From CACEUX01 sp964404235 (GTDB lineage Bacteria > Fidelibacterota > Marinisomatia > Marinisomatales > UBA1611), in contig CAYOJL010000009.1 of assembly GCA_964404235.1 (NCBI GenBank), forward strand, positions 1-40,917: a stretch of 40,917 nucleotides of DNA, given 5' to 3'. Shown here one piece after another: positions 17,121 to 25,914 of this stretch. The first letter of the stretch is position 1; every line of letters starts with the position of its first letter. Below the pieces are notes generated by a model. That model saw only the letters and a list, made by a program, of their open reading frames with translations, had not been told where the DNA came from and ran no database searches. The position numbers and the translations under genes were made by a program.

Positions 17121-18038
17121 ATGAAAAACTTAATAACTTTAATATCATTAATAGCACTGTGTTGCGGAACCGGCAACCCCAATTTTGATGAGGACCATGC
17201 ATTTGAATATCTATTAAAACAATGTGAATTCGGTCCTAGAAATCCTAGTTCTGAAGGATATTATAATTGTCTAAACTTCATGATCAATGAATTAGACCAG
17301 ACAGCTGATGACCTTATCATCCAGGAATTTTCATACCAAGAAAGAAGAAATAGAACTCGGCACGAACTTCAAAATATAATAGCGCGATATAATCCAGATG
17401 CAGAATTTCAAACGGTTATCTCTTGTCATTGGGATACCCGCCCTTGGGCTGATAGTGAACCAAATAGGAAAGATAGAGACCAGCCGATCCTTGGAGCAAA
17501 TGATGGTGCCTCAGGTGTTGCAGTCTTATTAGAATTGGCAAGGATCTTTGGTGAAAATCCCCCACCTATAGGGGTCAATTTAGTATTTTTTGATGGGGAG
17601 GATATGGGTATCCCTGGGGAGAATGAAACTTATTGTCAAGGCTCAAGATTCTTTGCGAAGAACTTACCCATCCCCAAACCAAATGAAGCAATAAACTTAG
17701 ACATGGTTGCGGATAAACAATTACATCTTCCTGTAGAGAAATATTCTTTAGAGTTTCATCCAAGACTGGTCCGTTATCTATGGAAGCGAGCTGATGATAT
17801 GGGACTGGATGCTTTTGATATTAGACCTCAAAATGCTATTTATGATGATCATGTTCCTCTATATCAAATAGCAGGCATTCCTTCTATAGATCTGATCGAT
17901 TTTAAATATCCAAATTCTTATGCAAACTTTTGGCATACAATGGATGATGTTCCTGAAAACTGCAGCGCTGAAAGTCTGGGACAAGTTGGAAAGCTAATGG
18001 TAGACTATATATATAACCGAGAAGAGCAGGATTGGTAA
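17121..18038 (+). CDS. M28-family glutaminyl-peptide cyclotransferase-like enzyme
   Basis: The exported protein has 305 residues from the ATG at 17121, chosen over an upstream in-frame TTG because it gives a clean signal; CC at 14-15 could be a lipidation site. It has the M28 zinc fold and matches glutaminyl cyclases closely: CHWDTRPW (H103, D105), GANDGASG (D128), FFDGED (E160, D161), NLDMVAD (D194), DDHVPL, and FWHTMDD (W271, H272). In glutaminyl cyclases these correspond to the zinc ligands, catalytic Glu/Asp and the Trp lining the pocket. Such enzymes turn N-terminal Gln into pyroglutamate. The gene follows sprA with one base between. An aminopeptidase role is the alternative. Confidence 0.85.
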   Translation: MKNLITLISLIALCCGTGNPNFDEDHAFEYLLKQCEFGPRNPSSEGYYNCLNFMINELDQTADDLIIQEFSYQERRNRTRHELQNIIARYNPDAEFQTVISCHWDTRPWADSEPNRKDRDQPILGANDGASGVAVLLELARIFGENPPPIGVNLVFFDGEDMGIPGENETYCQGSRFFAKNLPIPKPNEAINLDMVADKQLHLPVEKYSLEFHPRLVRYLWKRADDMGLDAFDIRPQNAIYDDHVPLYQIAGIPSIDLIDFKYPNSYANFWHTMDDVPENCSAESLGQVGKLMVDYIYNREEQDW

Positions 18039-18045
18039 AGATCAG

Positions 18046-18900
18046 ATGATAAAAAGAAATAGAATACATATTTTTTTTCTTAGCAAGTTCATCTTTATTG
18101 GACTTTTATTTTTCTCGTGCTCTGGATCAGAGGATCAAGAACAAATAAACCCTATCATCGAACCTAGATTTACATTTCATCAAGATCTAAATAAACTATA
18201 CTTCGCAATTACAGTTGAATCCAAATATGAAGGAAGTTCCTTGGATAGTGTCGTTGCTTATTGGTATGGTACAAGTAAGGAAAATTCTCCTGATATCATT
18301 GATCTGCATGATGACGGGACACTTGGAGATATTATATCAAATGATAATATATATGGACGGAAAATATCTAATAATTCGAATCTATTGAATCCTTTGAATG
18401 ATCATACTGGTAATGTATTTGTGGATTACAATGCAATTTTTGGTGAAGAGATCATTACGATTGAAGATACATTTATGATTGGAAATATTATTCCAAGGAT
18501 AGAATCTGTTAGTGCTCCAGATACTATTATCCGTTCATCTGATGCGACAGTAAGTCTTTATTTGATCAGTGCTGAGGTATTTGATGCAGATGGAATAGGA
18601 ACGATCAAATGGGCTGGGTTTACTTCTTTTCATGTAGAAGGGGACTCATTAATGAATAATGGAAATTATATTTATTTATACGATGATGGAAGTGATGAGA
18701 TCCTTTATGAGCCGAACATCACTAGTGGTGATTCCATAAGTGGAGACGGGATCTTTTCTTTTAGAATACCGGTCTATGGGACAGGATTTACAGACCCTTC
18801 TTTTCAAACTAGGGCGGGAACATTCAATTGGAGATTCTTAACACAAGATCTAGCGAACGAATATAGCCAAATATATGAACATGAAATTGTCATACAATAG
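18046..18900 (+). CDS. Lipoprotein with DDG...GDGIF repeats, unknown function
   Basis: The protein has 284 residues, with lipobox LFFSC (C25). Two related segments are visible, LHDDGTLGDIISNDNIYG and LYDDGSDEILYEPNITSGDSISGDGIFS, each set within a beta-sandwich of roughly 100 residues. They resemble the DDGxxGDxxxGDGxY calcium-type motifs seen in Ig-like surface modules. No enzyme motif is visible. It lies between the cyclase and a T9SS cargo, and its stop falls 20-26 bases inside the next gene, so it is coupled to it. A role as a surface-anchored partner of secretion or of the propeller protein is a guess. Confidence 0.75.
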   Translation: MIKRNRIHIFFLSKFIFIGLLFFSCSGSEDQEQINPIIEPRFTFHQDLNKLYFAITVESKYEGSSLDSVVAYWYGTSKENSPDIIDLHDDGTLGDIISNDNIYGRKISNNSNLLNPLNDHTGNVFVDYNAIFGEEIITIEDTFMIGNIIPRIESVSAPDTIIRSSDATVSLYLISAEVFDADGIGTIKWAGFTSFHVEGDSLMNNGNYIYLYDDGSDEILYEPNITSGDSISGDGIFSFRIPVYGTGFTDPSFQTRAGTFNWRFLTQDLANEYSQIYEHEIVIQ

Positions 18901-20560
18901 AATATTCATTGTTTTGATCCTGACCTCGCAGTTATCTGCGCAGTTTTTTTCACCAGGTCGTTTTTTATTAAACTCAACAGTTCAGGACACATTTTTGTCA
19001 GAAGGGCTTTTAAGCAATATTATAGCAGAAGTTAGATTAATGGGTGATTCCCTTACTTGGTTTGGTACAGGACAAGGTCTTGCTCTTCATAATGGCCATT
19101 ATGTATATAATCATCATTACACTACTGATTCTTTATCTGATGGGCAGACCACGAACCTAGTTCCTTATGGAGGTATTCCTGCCATTACTGTTATGGGTGA
19201 CACGATGGCTGTAGCATATTCTGGTGATAATGGTTCTATTCAGGTAGGATATGGTATCACGTTGGCCTATGACGCACAAATGGTCAATGATAGTTCTGGA
19301 ATATCTTGGACTTATTTACGACAGCCTATAGATCTAGATTCAGACACTTTACCGCCTTTTGGCGAAGGATTCTATAGAGCTCTCCCAGTTACAGTACCAG
19401 AGGCAAATGTTACTTATGATGCGTGTCTGTATGGTGATTATTTATGGACAGCAAGCTGGGCAGGTGGGCTAAGGCGTTATGATCTCAATAGTAAAAACTG
19501 GGAGAATGTACCCATGCCGATGGATGATCAAGATTCTTTATCTCTTTGTGCTGGCTTTGATGAGGTGGATGACCTTGGCCGTTCTATCTTACCAGGTTAT
19601 TATCTCAATCCAAGAGATCCTGCAGATGGTGGTAATCATAATCATAAAGCATTTTCTGTTTTGGTTCACGGAGATACAGTATGGGCTGGTACTGCAAATG
19701 GTATTAATCGAGGTGTCATGATCAATGAATGGGTTGAAGACCCACCGGGTAATTTTCAATTATTAAATTGTATAGAGTGGGTTCATTATTCTTATCCACA
19801 AAATAATCTATCCGGTAATTTTGTAGTTGGACTTGCTAGACAAGTATGGAATGGCCAAACAACTATTTGGGCAGCAACAATGAATGCTGATACGCCAGGT
19901 GAAGTAAGAGGCTTAAGTTACACTAGAGATGGTGGTCTCACTTGGAAGGCTACACTATTAGGTGAACGTATCTATAATATTACCGCTAAGGATTCATTGG
20001 TTCTTGCAGCAAGTCAATCGGGTTTATGGAAAAGTTTTGATGGCCAGAATTGGGCAGCTTACGACCCTGCAGTAGATACAACATTCATGTCTCAAAGTCA
20101 GATATTGACAGATGTAGTTTATACATCAGCTTTAGATGAGCGTGACAGCATACCAAAGCTATGGATCGGGACATCCAATGGTGCTGCTCTTTCATCTGAC
20201 CTCCATGGTACAAGCTGGACTATTTTCCAGACCGAATATGATTCTTCTGAATTCTACGCATATCCCAACCCTTTTTCACCCTTGAATCATAATCAGCTTG
20301 CAGGAGAAGGCTATGTAAGATTTCATACGGGTAATATTGTCAATACGCAGATCGAGTTGGACATCTATAATTTTGCGATGGAAAAGGTCTATCAGCATAA
20401 CTATGATCTTAATATATATAATGGTGCAATGAAATGGAATGGGCGTGATATGAATGGAAGCCTAGTTGATAATGGTGTTTATTTCATAAGAATAAAATAT
20501 GCTCCCTCTGTAAATAAAAGTCCCCAATATTTTTGGGATAAACTGATCGTGGTCAAATAA
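18875..20560 (+). CDS. T9SS cargo with beta-propeller-like repeats
   Basis: The protein has 561 residues from 18875; an in-frame ATG at 18881 is equally possible. The signal ends QLSAQ, leaving Gln at the mature N-terminus. Repeated blocks of the type WFGTGQGLALHNG, WAGTANGINRG and LWIGTSNGAALS are typical of propeller proteins related to two-component-regulator and WD-like repeats. From about residue 460, YPNPFSP starts a FlgD-like T9SS domain (WNGRDMNGSLVDNGVYFIRI) that ends DKLIVVK. It is predicted to be at the cell surface. It overlaps the next gene, a PorV-type barrel, by one base (TAATG), which suggests that cargo and shuttle are made together. Confidence 0.82.
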   Translation: MNMKLSYNRIFIVLILTSQLSAQFFSPGRFLLNSTVQDTFLSEGLLSNIIAEVRLMGDSLTWFGTGQGLALHNGHYVYNHHYTTDSLSDGQTTNLVPYGGIPAITVMGDTMAVAYSGDNGSIQVGYGITLAYDAQMVNDSSGISWTYLRQPIDLDSDTLPPFGEGFYRALPVTVPEANVTYDACLYGDYLWTASWAGGLRRYDLNSKNWENVPMPMDDQDSLSLCAGFDEVDDLGRSILPGYYLNPRDPADGGNHNHKAFSVLVHGDTVWAGTANGINRGVMINEWVEDPPGNFQLLNCIEWVHYSYPQNNLSGNFVVGLARQVWNGQTTIWAATMNADTPGEVRGLSYTRDGGLTWKATLLGERIYNITAKDSLVLAASQSGLWKSFDGQNWAAYDPAVDTTFMSQSQILTDVVYTSALDERDSIPKLWIGTSNGAALSSDLHGTSWTIFQTEYDSSEFYAYPNPFSPLNHNQLAGEGYVRFHTGNIVNTQIELDIYNFAMEKVYQHNYDLNIYNGAMKWNGRDMNGSLVDNGVYFIRIKYAPSVNKSPQYFWDKLIVVK

Positions 20561-21486
20561 TGAGAAAGGTAATACCAATTTTCATTCTGTTCTCATTCAT
20601 TTTCAGCCAAGATTGGGGAGGACAGTCAGGTGGTTTTTTAAGAATAGGAATGACCGCTAAAGCCGTAGCGATGGGTGGGGGATTTACTGCAGAGTTGGAC
20701 CAAAGTTTTCCTGTTTTCCATAACCCTGCTTGGTCTGCCTTTTTAGTCAAACGTCATTTTGGAAGTTCCTATACAAATTTGACCCTAGACCGTCGTCTCG
20801 CTGCTACAAGTTTTGCGATGGCATTACCACCGACAGCTGGAATTGGCTTGGCTTGGGTCTATGGGGGAGTAAATAATATTCAAGGACGTTACAGTACAGG
20901 GATGAAGTCCTCAAAAATGCAAACAGGAGAGAATGCATTGATGATAACTTTTGCACAAAGATTGGTACCTTGGCTTTCTATCGGTGCAAACTTTAAAGTC
21001 TTACGATATGATCTTCCCATTACAGAATCAGATCAAGTATCCGGTTCTGGGATCGGTTTTGATATTGGATTATTGATCAAAACAGGTAAATACAATACCT
21101 TTGGTATCATGGTACAGGATCTTAGTTCCAATTATCAATGGGACACAAATGAACTCTATACTCAAGGCGGGCCATATAAAGAAGAATTTCCTACTATATA
21201 TCGTGTAGGCTCTAGGTATAATAACAAAGGGCTCATTATTGTGGGAGATCTGGGTTTGATCACTGATCATGATACATATTCTGGGGTCCTTCCAAGGATC
21301 GGAGTAGAATATGGTTTTTTAGATCAATATTTTTTTAGAGGAGGATATGGAAATGGAAGAATGGCATTTGGAGTAGGATATGAATATGGTTTATTCAAAC
21401 CTCGCGATTCACATATAGATTATGCTTTTTCTTTGGATTGGGTATCTCAGACAGCCCATACGATCTCCTATGCGTTCAATTTTTAG
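20560..21486 (+). CDS. PorV/PorQ-family outer-membrane protein (T9SS), copy 1
   Basis: The protein has 308 residues, and its signal ends FIFSQ. The family signature is strong: GGFLRIGMTAKAVAMGGGFTA, then HNPAWSA, and repeated strand pairs to the end (DWVSQTAHTISYAFNF, terminal Phe). PorV-type proteins are FadL-like barrels that carry T9SS substrates from the translocon to the surface attachment complex. It starts inside the stop of the propeller cargo and ends inside the next barrel gene, so the three are translationally linked. Whether it is the main PorV or a specialised paralog is not clear from the sequence. Confidence 0.87.
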   Translation: MRKVIPIFILFSFIFSQDWGGQSGGFLRIGMTAKAVAMGGGFTAELDQSFPVFHNPAWSAFLVKRHFGSSYTNLTLDRRLAATSFAMALPPTAGIGLAWVYGGVNNIQGRYSTGMKSSKMQTGENALMITFAQRLVPWLSIGANFKVLRYDLPITESDQVSGSGIGFDIGLLIKTGKYNTFGIMVQDLSSNYQWDTNELYTQGGPYKEEFPTIYRVGSRYNNKGLIIVGDLGLITDHDTYSGVLPRIGVEYGFLDQYFFRGGYGNGRMAFGVGYEYGLFKPRDSHIDYAFSLDWVSQTAHTISYAFNF

Positions 21487-22336
21487 TTTACTGATCATTT
21501 TATCAGTTCCTATTACTGGCATGGGAACCCAGTTTTTGGTATTACCATCTTCAGCAGAAGAATTGAGCATGGGTAGTCATGCTACATTACCTGCGCTTTT
21601 CCCAATTAACCCTGCATTATTCTCAGCACCAAAAAAATATCCTCATTTTTCTATTAATAGAGGATCTTGGCTCGGTGATGTGACATTAACTCATATAGGA
21701 TATAATCAAGCATGGGATAACAAAACAACTCATTTTGGAATAAAATATTCAGGTTTAACGGACATTGAATTCAGAGAAAATATTCCTCAAGATAATGCCT
21801 TCTCAAGTTTTAGTGCTTATGGGCTTGCTATGGATGCTGGAATATCGATCGATCGAGAAGATCAAAAATTTGGGTTTTCAATTTCTTATATAGATTTAGG
21901 ATTATATACAGAAAGGACTAGTGGTTTTGGATTGAACCTGGGATATGCTTTAGATCTAAAAAATGGAATTAATATAGGACTGGCAGTTCAAAATATTGGT
22001 AGGATGAAGACATTGTCTTCCAAAGCTCCATCACTCCCAATGAGGCTCTCAACAGGAGCCTCAAAATTGATTCGATCAGATAGGTTTGTTAATAATATCT
22101 TTGGGTCTGTTGAATGGAATTCAGTTGTAGCAGCATCAAAGATATATTTAGGGAATCGTTTCAGTTGGAACCGATTGGATATACTTGCTGGTTATTCAAC
22201 GTCAAAGGAAGTAGTTGAATCATCCATTGGTATTGGATTGAATTTGAATCGCTATCATATCAGCTATGGAGTGCGGATAGGATCACAAGATCTAGGGATA
22301 CCAAAAGTACTTTCTGTTAGGCTTTTATTACCATGA
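21470..22336 (+). CDS. PorV/PorQ-family outer-membrane protein, copy 2
   Basis: The protein has 288 residues from the ATG at 21470; an earlier in-frame start at 21422 would add 16 residues before the hydrophobic stretch and spoil the signal. It shows SSAEELSMGSHATLPALFPINPALFSA, a variant of the PorV/PorQ entry motif, followed by repeated strands (GFGLNLGYALDLKNGINIGLAVQNIG). It is diverged from the previous gene. The start overlaps the previous stop by 17 bases, and the last ATGA overlaps the next gene. PorQ-like roles at the outer membrane are inferred from the family. Confidence 0.78.
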   Translation: MRSIFSLLIILSVPITGMGTQFLVLPSSAEELSMGSHATLPALFPINPALFSAPKKYPHFSINRGSWLGDVTLTHIGYNQAWDNKTTHFGIKYSGLTDIEFRENIPQDNAFSSFSAYGLAMDAGISIDREDQKFGFSISYIDLGLYTERTSGFGLNLGYALDLKNGINIGLAVQNIGRMKTLSSKAPSLPMRLSTGASKLIRSDRFVNNIFGSVEWNSVVAASKIYLGNRFSWNRLDILAGYSTSKEVVESSIGIGLNLNRYHISYGVRIGSQDLGIPKVLSVRLLLP

Positions 22337-23187
22337 AGAAAATTGATTTAAGAACACCGATCATATATGTACTTATTTTTATCATTGTAGTGTTATTGAT
22401 AGTATTAAAACAACAGGATGATCAAAATAAAGAACTGGCTTTAAAAGAAAAAATTGAAAAGGTAGAAACAAAAAAAGAGGAAAGGCCGCGTAAGGTATTT
22501 CCTGAAGTTCCACCTCCTGACCTAAAAGGTAAGATTGGAATAATCATAGATGATTTTGGCTATCGCAATGATGAGATATCTGATGGCTTTTTAAACTTGG
22601 CAGCACGTTTGACCTATGCTATTATACCAGGCCACGAGCATAGTACTTCATTTGGTGAAAAGGCAGTTACTGCAGGATATGAGGTCATAGTTCATATGCC
22701 TATGGAAAATACTGGAAAGACCTATGGAGAGGAAGAATTCGTATTAATGACATATATGGATAATGAAACCATAGAGAGAAGAGTAAAGAATGCCTTTAAC
22801 CAGATTCCAACAGCAATTGGATTAAATAATCATCAAGGTTCTAAGGCTTCTGCAGATCAACATGTGATGTCAAATATTGCAAGGGTTTTAAAAGAAAAAA
22901 AATTATTTTTTATTGATAGTAGGACCACAGGAGAAACGATTGCTGAAACCACTATGGAGGTATTTGGAGTTCCAACTGCTAGAAGAAATGTATTTTTGGA
23001 TAATGAAGATGATGAGGAAAAGATATTAAAACAGCTTATGGAGCTTGCAGAGAGAGCTGAAAGATCAGGTTCTGCCATTGGGATTGGTCATGTAAAACTG
23101 AAAACTTTAAATGTATTAGAAGAGGAAATCCCAAGATTGCAGGCAAAGGGGTTTGTCTTTGAATTTGTTTCCAAAATGTTACACTAA
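22333..23187 (+). CDS. Divergent polysaccharide deacetylase (YibQ/DUF610 family)
   Basis: The protein has 284 residues. An N-terminal membrane anchor (about 9-26) is followed by a charged linker with many Lys and Glu (28-55), then the catalytic-like domain. Family motifs are GIIIDDFGYRND (D73, D74), IIPGHEHS, HMPMEN (H121), NNHQGSKAS and FFIDSRTTG. It belongs to the divergent polysaccharide deacetylases, whose substrate is unknown in most cases; cell-wall or glycan processing is likely. The start is in the ATGA overlap with the barrel gene. Confidence 0.9.
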   Translation: MKKIDLRTPIIYVLIFIIVVLLIVLKQQDDQNKELALKEKIEKVETKKEERPRKVFPEVPPPDLKGKIGIIIDDFGYRNDEISDGFLNLAARLTYAIIPGHEHSTSFGEKAVTAGYEVIVHMPMENTGKTYGEEEFVLMTYMDNETIERRVKNAFNQIPTAIGLNNHQGSKASADQHVMSNIARVLKEKKLFFIDSRTTGETIAETTMEVFGVPTARRNVFLDNEDDEEKILKQLMELAERAERSGSAIGIGHVKLKTLNVLEEEIPRLQAKGFVFEFVSKMLH

Positions 23188-23192
23188 TTTAT

Positions 23193-24173
23193 ATGCCTAT
23201 TGGATGTAGAGTAACTAGAGGTGATCTCACTGAAAGTATACATGTTGCTTATGCTGTTGCTGTTGCTGGGGATGGCCAAGTCATCTTTAGCACTGGTGAC
23301 CCACACTATTTGACCTGCATTCGGTCTTCATTAAAACCATTTCAAGCTGCCGCATCTGTAAAAGCAGGAGCTGTTAATGCAGCAAGGTTCAATGATCAAG
23401 AATTAGCATTAATGTGCGCTTCTCATAAGGGTGAAGATATGCATACAAGAACCGCTGAGAATATGCTTTCTAAATTAGGTCTAACAGTTGATGATTTGGA
23501 ATGTGGTTCCCACTATCCTTCTGATACCAATACCCGTCATAGAATGATCAGAGAAAATCAAGATATTAAGCCACTTCATAATAATTGTAGTGGTAAGCAT
23601 GCAGGAATGCTTGCACTTGCAAAGCATTTATCCGATGATATTTCTCTTTATATCCAAAAAGAACACTCTGTACAAAAAACTATACTAGAATATATTAAGG
23701 ACATTTCAGGTTTAGAGGATATCCCCACGGAAATTGACGGCTGTTCTGCACCTACTCCATTTATGACATTACAAACCATTGCAAGCTTGTTTCAAGTATT
23801 GGCTGCAGATGTGCGACCTGAACTTACAAGAGTATTCAATGCCATGTCCTCATTTCCAGAGATGATTGGTGGTACAGACCATTTTGATTCATTATTCATT
23901 GAATCTTTAAATAATAGAGGTATAACTAAAGTAGGAGGCGAATCCATACGAGGTATCTCCTTAAAAACAGAAGAACATGGCCCAATAGGTCTTGCAATTA
24001 AGGTCCTAGACGGAAATTTTAGAGCATTACAAATTGCGACTATGAAATTATTAGAACATATGGAACTGTTAGATGAACAAGAGTTAAATAGGTTGGATAA
24101 ATTCAAAAGTAAAATATTAACCAATCATAATGATATTAAGATAGGGCGCATTGAAGCATATATAGATTTTTAA
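23193..24173 (+). CDS. Asparaginase II family (Rhizobium etli type)
   Basis: The cytoplasmic protein has 326 residues and no signal peptide, unusual among its neighbours. The class 3 asparaginase motifs are present: SSLKPFQ (S45 and K48), CASHKGE (S77), NNCSGKHAG (C132) and DGCSAP (C184); the two Cys correspond to metal-binding residues in the family. It hydrolyses L-asparagine to aspartate and ammonia. It lies 5 bases after the deacetylase, and its last base begins the next gene (TAATG). There is no obvious link to secretion; co-transcription probably reflects genome compaction. Confidence 0.9.
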   Translation: MPIGCRVTRGDLTESIHVAYAVAVAGDGQVIFSTGDPHYLTCIRSSLKPFQAAASVKAGAVNAARFNDQELALMCASHKGEDMHTRTAENMLSKLGLTVDDLECGSHYPSDTNTRHRMIRENQDIKPLHNNCSGKHAGMLALAKHLSDDISLYIQKEHSVQKTILEYIKDISGLEDIPTEIDGCSAPTPFMTLQTIASLFQVLAADVRPELTRVFNAMSSFPEMIGGTDHFDSLFIESLNNRGITKVGGESIRGISLKTEEHGPIGLAIKVLDGNFRALQIATMKLLEHMELLDEQELNRLDKFKSKILTNHNDIKIGRIEAYIDF

Positions 24174-25912
24174 TGAGATATTTTCTTTTCCTTCTTCTTT
24201 ATTGTTCTATCCATGCATCCACTGCACGTGTTATGACATACAATCTTTTGAATTTTTCTGATGAGAATGAACGTGAAGATGATTTTATTGAAATTATTGA
24301 ATTCATACAGCCAGATATCATTATTGCGCAGGAAGTTAATGGACAAGCAGGATTCTCAAATTTCAAATCAGATGTATTAGATATAATGGAACCGAATATT
24401 TGGTCTGGAGCAGAGTTTATTAACCAGAGTGCGCAGCAAGATATTGCATTATATTACAAACATGACCATTTTTCTTTTTTGAGTACGAGTGTTATTTATT
24501 CTGCACAGTCATCAGGAACAAGAGATGTGATTGAGTGGATCATTGTACATGACCAGTCAAATGTTGAGTTTAGATTATATGGTGTCCATTTAAAAGCTAG
24601 CTCGGGAAGTTCTAATGCAGCAGAGCGATTAGAAGAGGCCACAATTCTAAGAGATTATTTAAATGACCTACCCTCAAATAGTTATTTTATTGTTGGTGGA
24701 GATTTTAATATTTATTCTAATAGTTCCTCATCAGAGCCCGCCTTTGAAATGTTGACGGGGGATAGTGATGATAATGATGGCCGATTATTTGATCCAATAG
24801 ACCGTATTGGGAACTGGCATAATAATAGTTACTATGCTGATGTGCATACTCAATCCACTAGGACCACCCAATTTGGTGGGGGTGCAAATGGGGGGATGGA
24901 CGATCGGTTTGACTGGTTATTTGTATCACAAGCCATACTAAATGATTCCTCTGATATGTATTACATAGAAGATACTTATTGGGCTGTAGGGAATGATGGC
25001 AATCATTTCAATGACGCGATCAATGATGGAAATAATACTTCTGTAAGTGATGAGATTGCTGATGCATTGCATGATGCTTCAGATCATCTACCAGTATATA
25101 TGGACCTATGGTTTGATGACCTAATATATTCTGATCAAGCAATTGTTATTACTGAGGTCATGGTTAATCCAGCCGCAGTTTCTGATTCCTATGGAGAATG
25201 GTTTGAGATAACCAACACTTCTGATTCAACTATTGATATTCAAGGTTGGAGAATAAAGGATTCAGGACAAGATGAACATAGTATCATTTCTGATGAGCAG
25301 GTAATATCAATATCGCCAGGAGAATATTTTGTATTTGCACGTAATGGAGACCCAACCCTTAATGGAGGGCTTAGTGTGGGTTATCAGTATGAGAACTTTT
25401 CTTTTTCCAATAGTGAAGATGAGATCATTTTATTAGATACTTTAGGTGCCATTGTTGATGAGATACACTATACTAATGCTTGGCCATTCTCAAGTGGCTC
25501 ATCTATGGAAATTCATGATCCATCCATTGATAATAACTTGAGTGATAGCTGGTTTGTATCTACTCTGAGTTATGGCGATGGGGACCATGGTTCTCCTGGG
25601 ATATCATATGATGGATCATTAGAGATAGATCAAGATGGTCTAATCCCTATGTCTTTTATTCTTGGATTACCATATCCAAATCCATTTAACCCTATAATTC
25701 AAGTCCCAGTACATATAAAGATTGGTGGGTTAATCCTTTTTGAGGTCTTTGATATTAATGGAGGCAAGGTCGAAACCTTGAAAGATGCATATATATATCC
25801 TGGAGTCCATGAACTCAAATGGGATGCGACTGATCATCCTAGTGGAATATATTTTTTTAAGCTTTCAAGAGATTTATATCATTCAACAGAAAAAGCGGTA
25901 CTTATAAAATAA
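24173..25912 (+). CDS. Secreted endonuclease/exonuclease/phosphatase with lamin-tail and T9SS domains
   Basis: The protein has 579 residues. After a short signal (FLFLLLYCSIHA) comes an EEP fold: MTYNLLNF, QEVN (E54), GVHLKAS, GGDFN and SDHLP near residue 300, the standard metal and phosphoesterase residues. A lamin-tail domain follows at about 320-460 (VITEVMVNPA, GEWFEITNTSDSTIDIQGWRI). A T9SS domain runs from about residue 495, with LPYPNPFNP near its start, and ends EKAVLIK. It is predicted to be surface-bound or released. The EEP fold can cut DNA or dephosphorylate lipids; extracellular DNA or phosphate scavenging is the most likely role. This is the only T9SS cargo here with a clear phosphoesterase domain. 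Confidence 0.9.
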   Translation: MRYFLFLLLYCSIHASTARVMTYNLLNFSDENEREDDFIEIIEFIQPDIIIAQEVNGQAGFSNFKSDVLDIMEPNIWSGAEFINQSAQQDIALYYKHDHFSFLSTSVIYSAQSSGTRDVIEWIIVHDQSNVEFRLYGVHLKASSGSSNAAERLEEATILRDYLNDLPSNSYFIVGGDFNIYSNSSSSEPAFEMLTGDSDDNDGRLFDPIDRIGNWHNNSYYADVHTQSTRTTQFGGGANGGMDDRFDWLFVSQAILNDSSDMYYIEDTYWAVGNDGNHFNDAINDGNNTSVSDEIADALHDASDHLPVYMDLWFDDLIYSDQAIVITEVMVNPAAVSDSYGEWFEITNTSDSTIDIQGWRIKDSGQDEHSIISDEQVISISPGEYFVFARNGDPTLNGGLSVGYQYENFSFSNSEDEIILLDTLGAIVDEIHYTNAWPFSSGSSMEIHDPSIDNNLSDSWFVSTLSYGDGDHGSPGISYDGSLEIDQDGLIPMSFILGLPYPNPFNPIIQVPVHIKIGGLILFEVFDINGGKVETLKDAYIYPGVHELKWDATDHPSGIYFFKLSRDLYHSTEKAVLIK

Positions 25913-25914
25913 AA

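Noticed and set aside
23792..24124. Antisense open frame of 110 codons opposite the asparaginase
   Set aside because: The asparaginase motifs on the plus strand are unambiguous; the antisense product is rich in Ser and Asn with no recognisable pattern.
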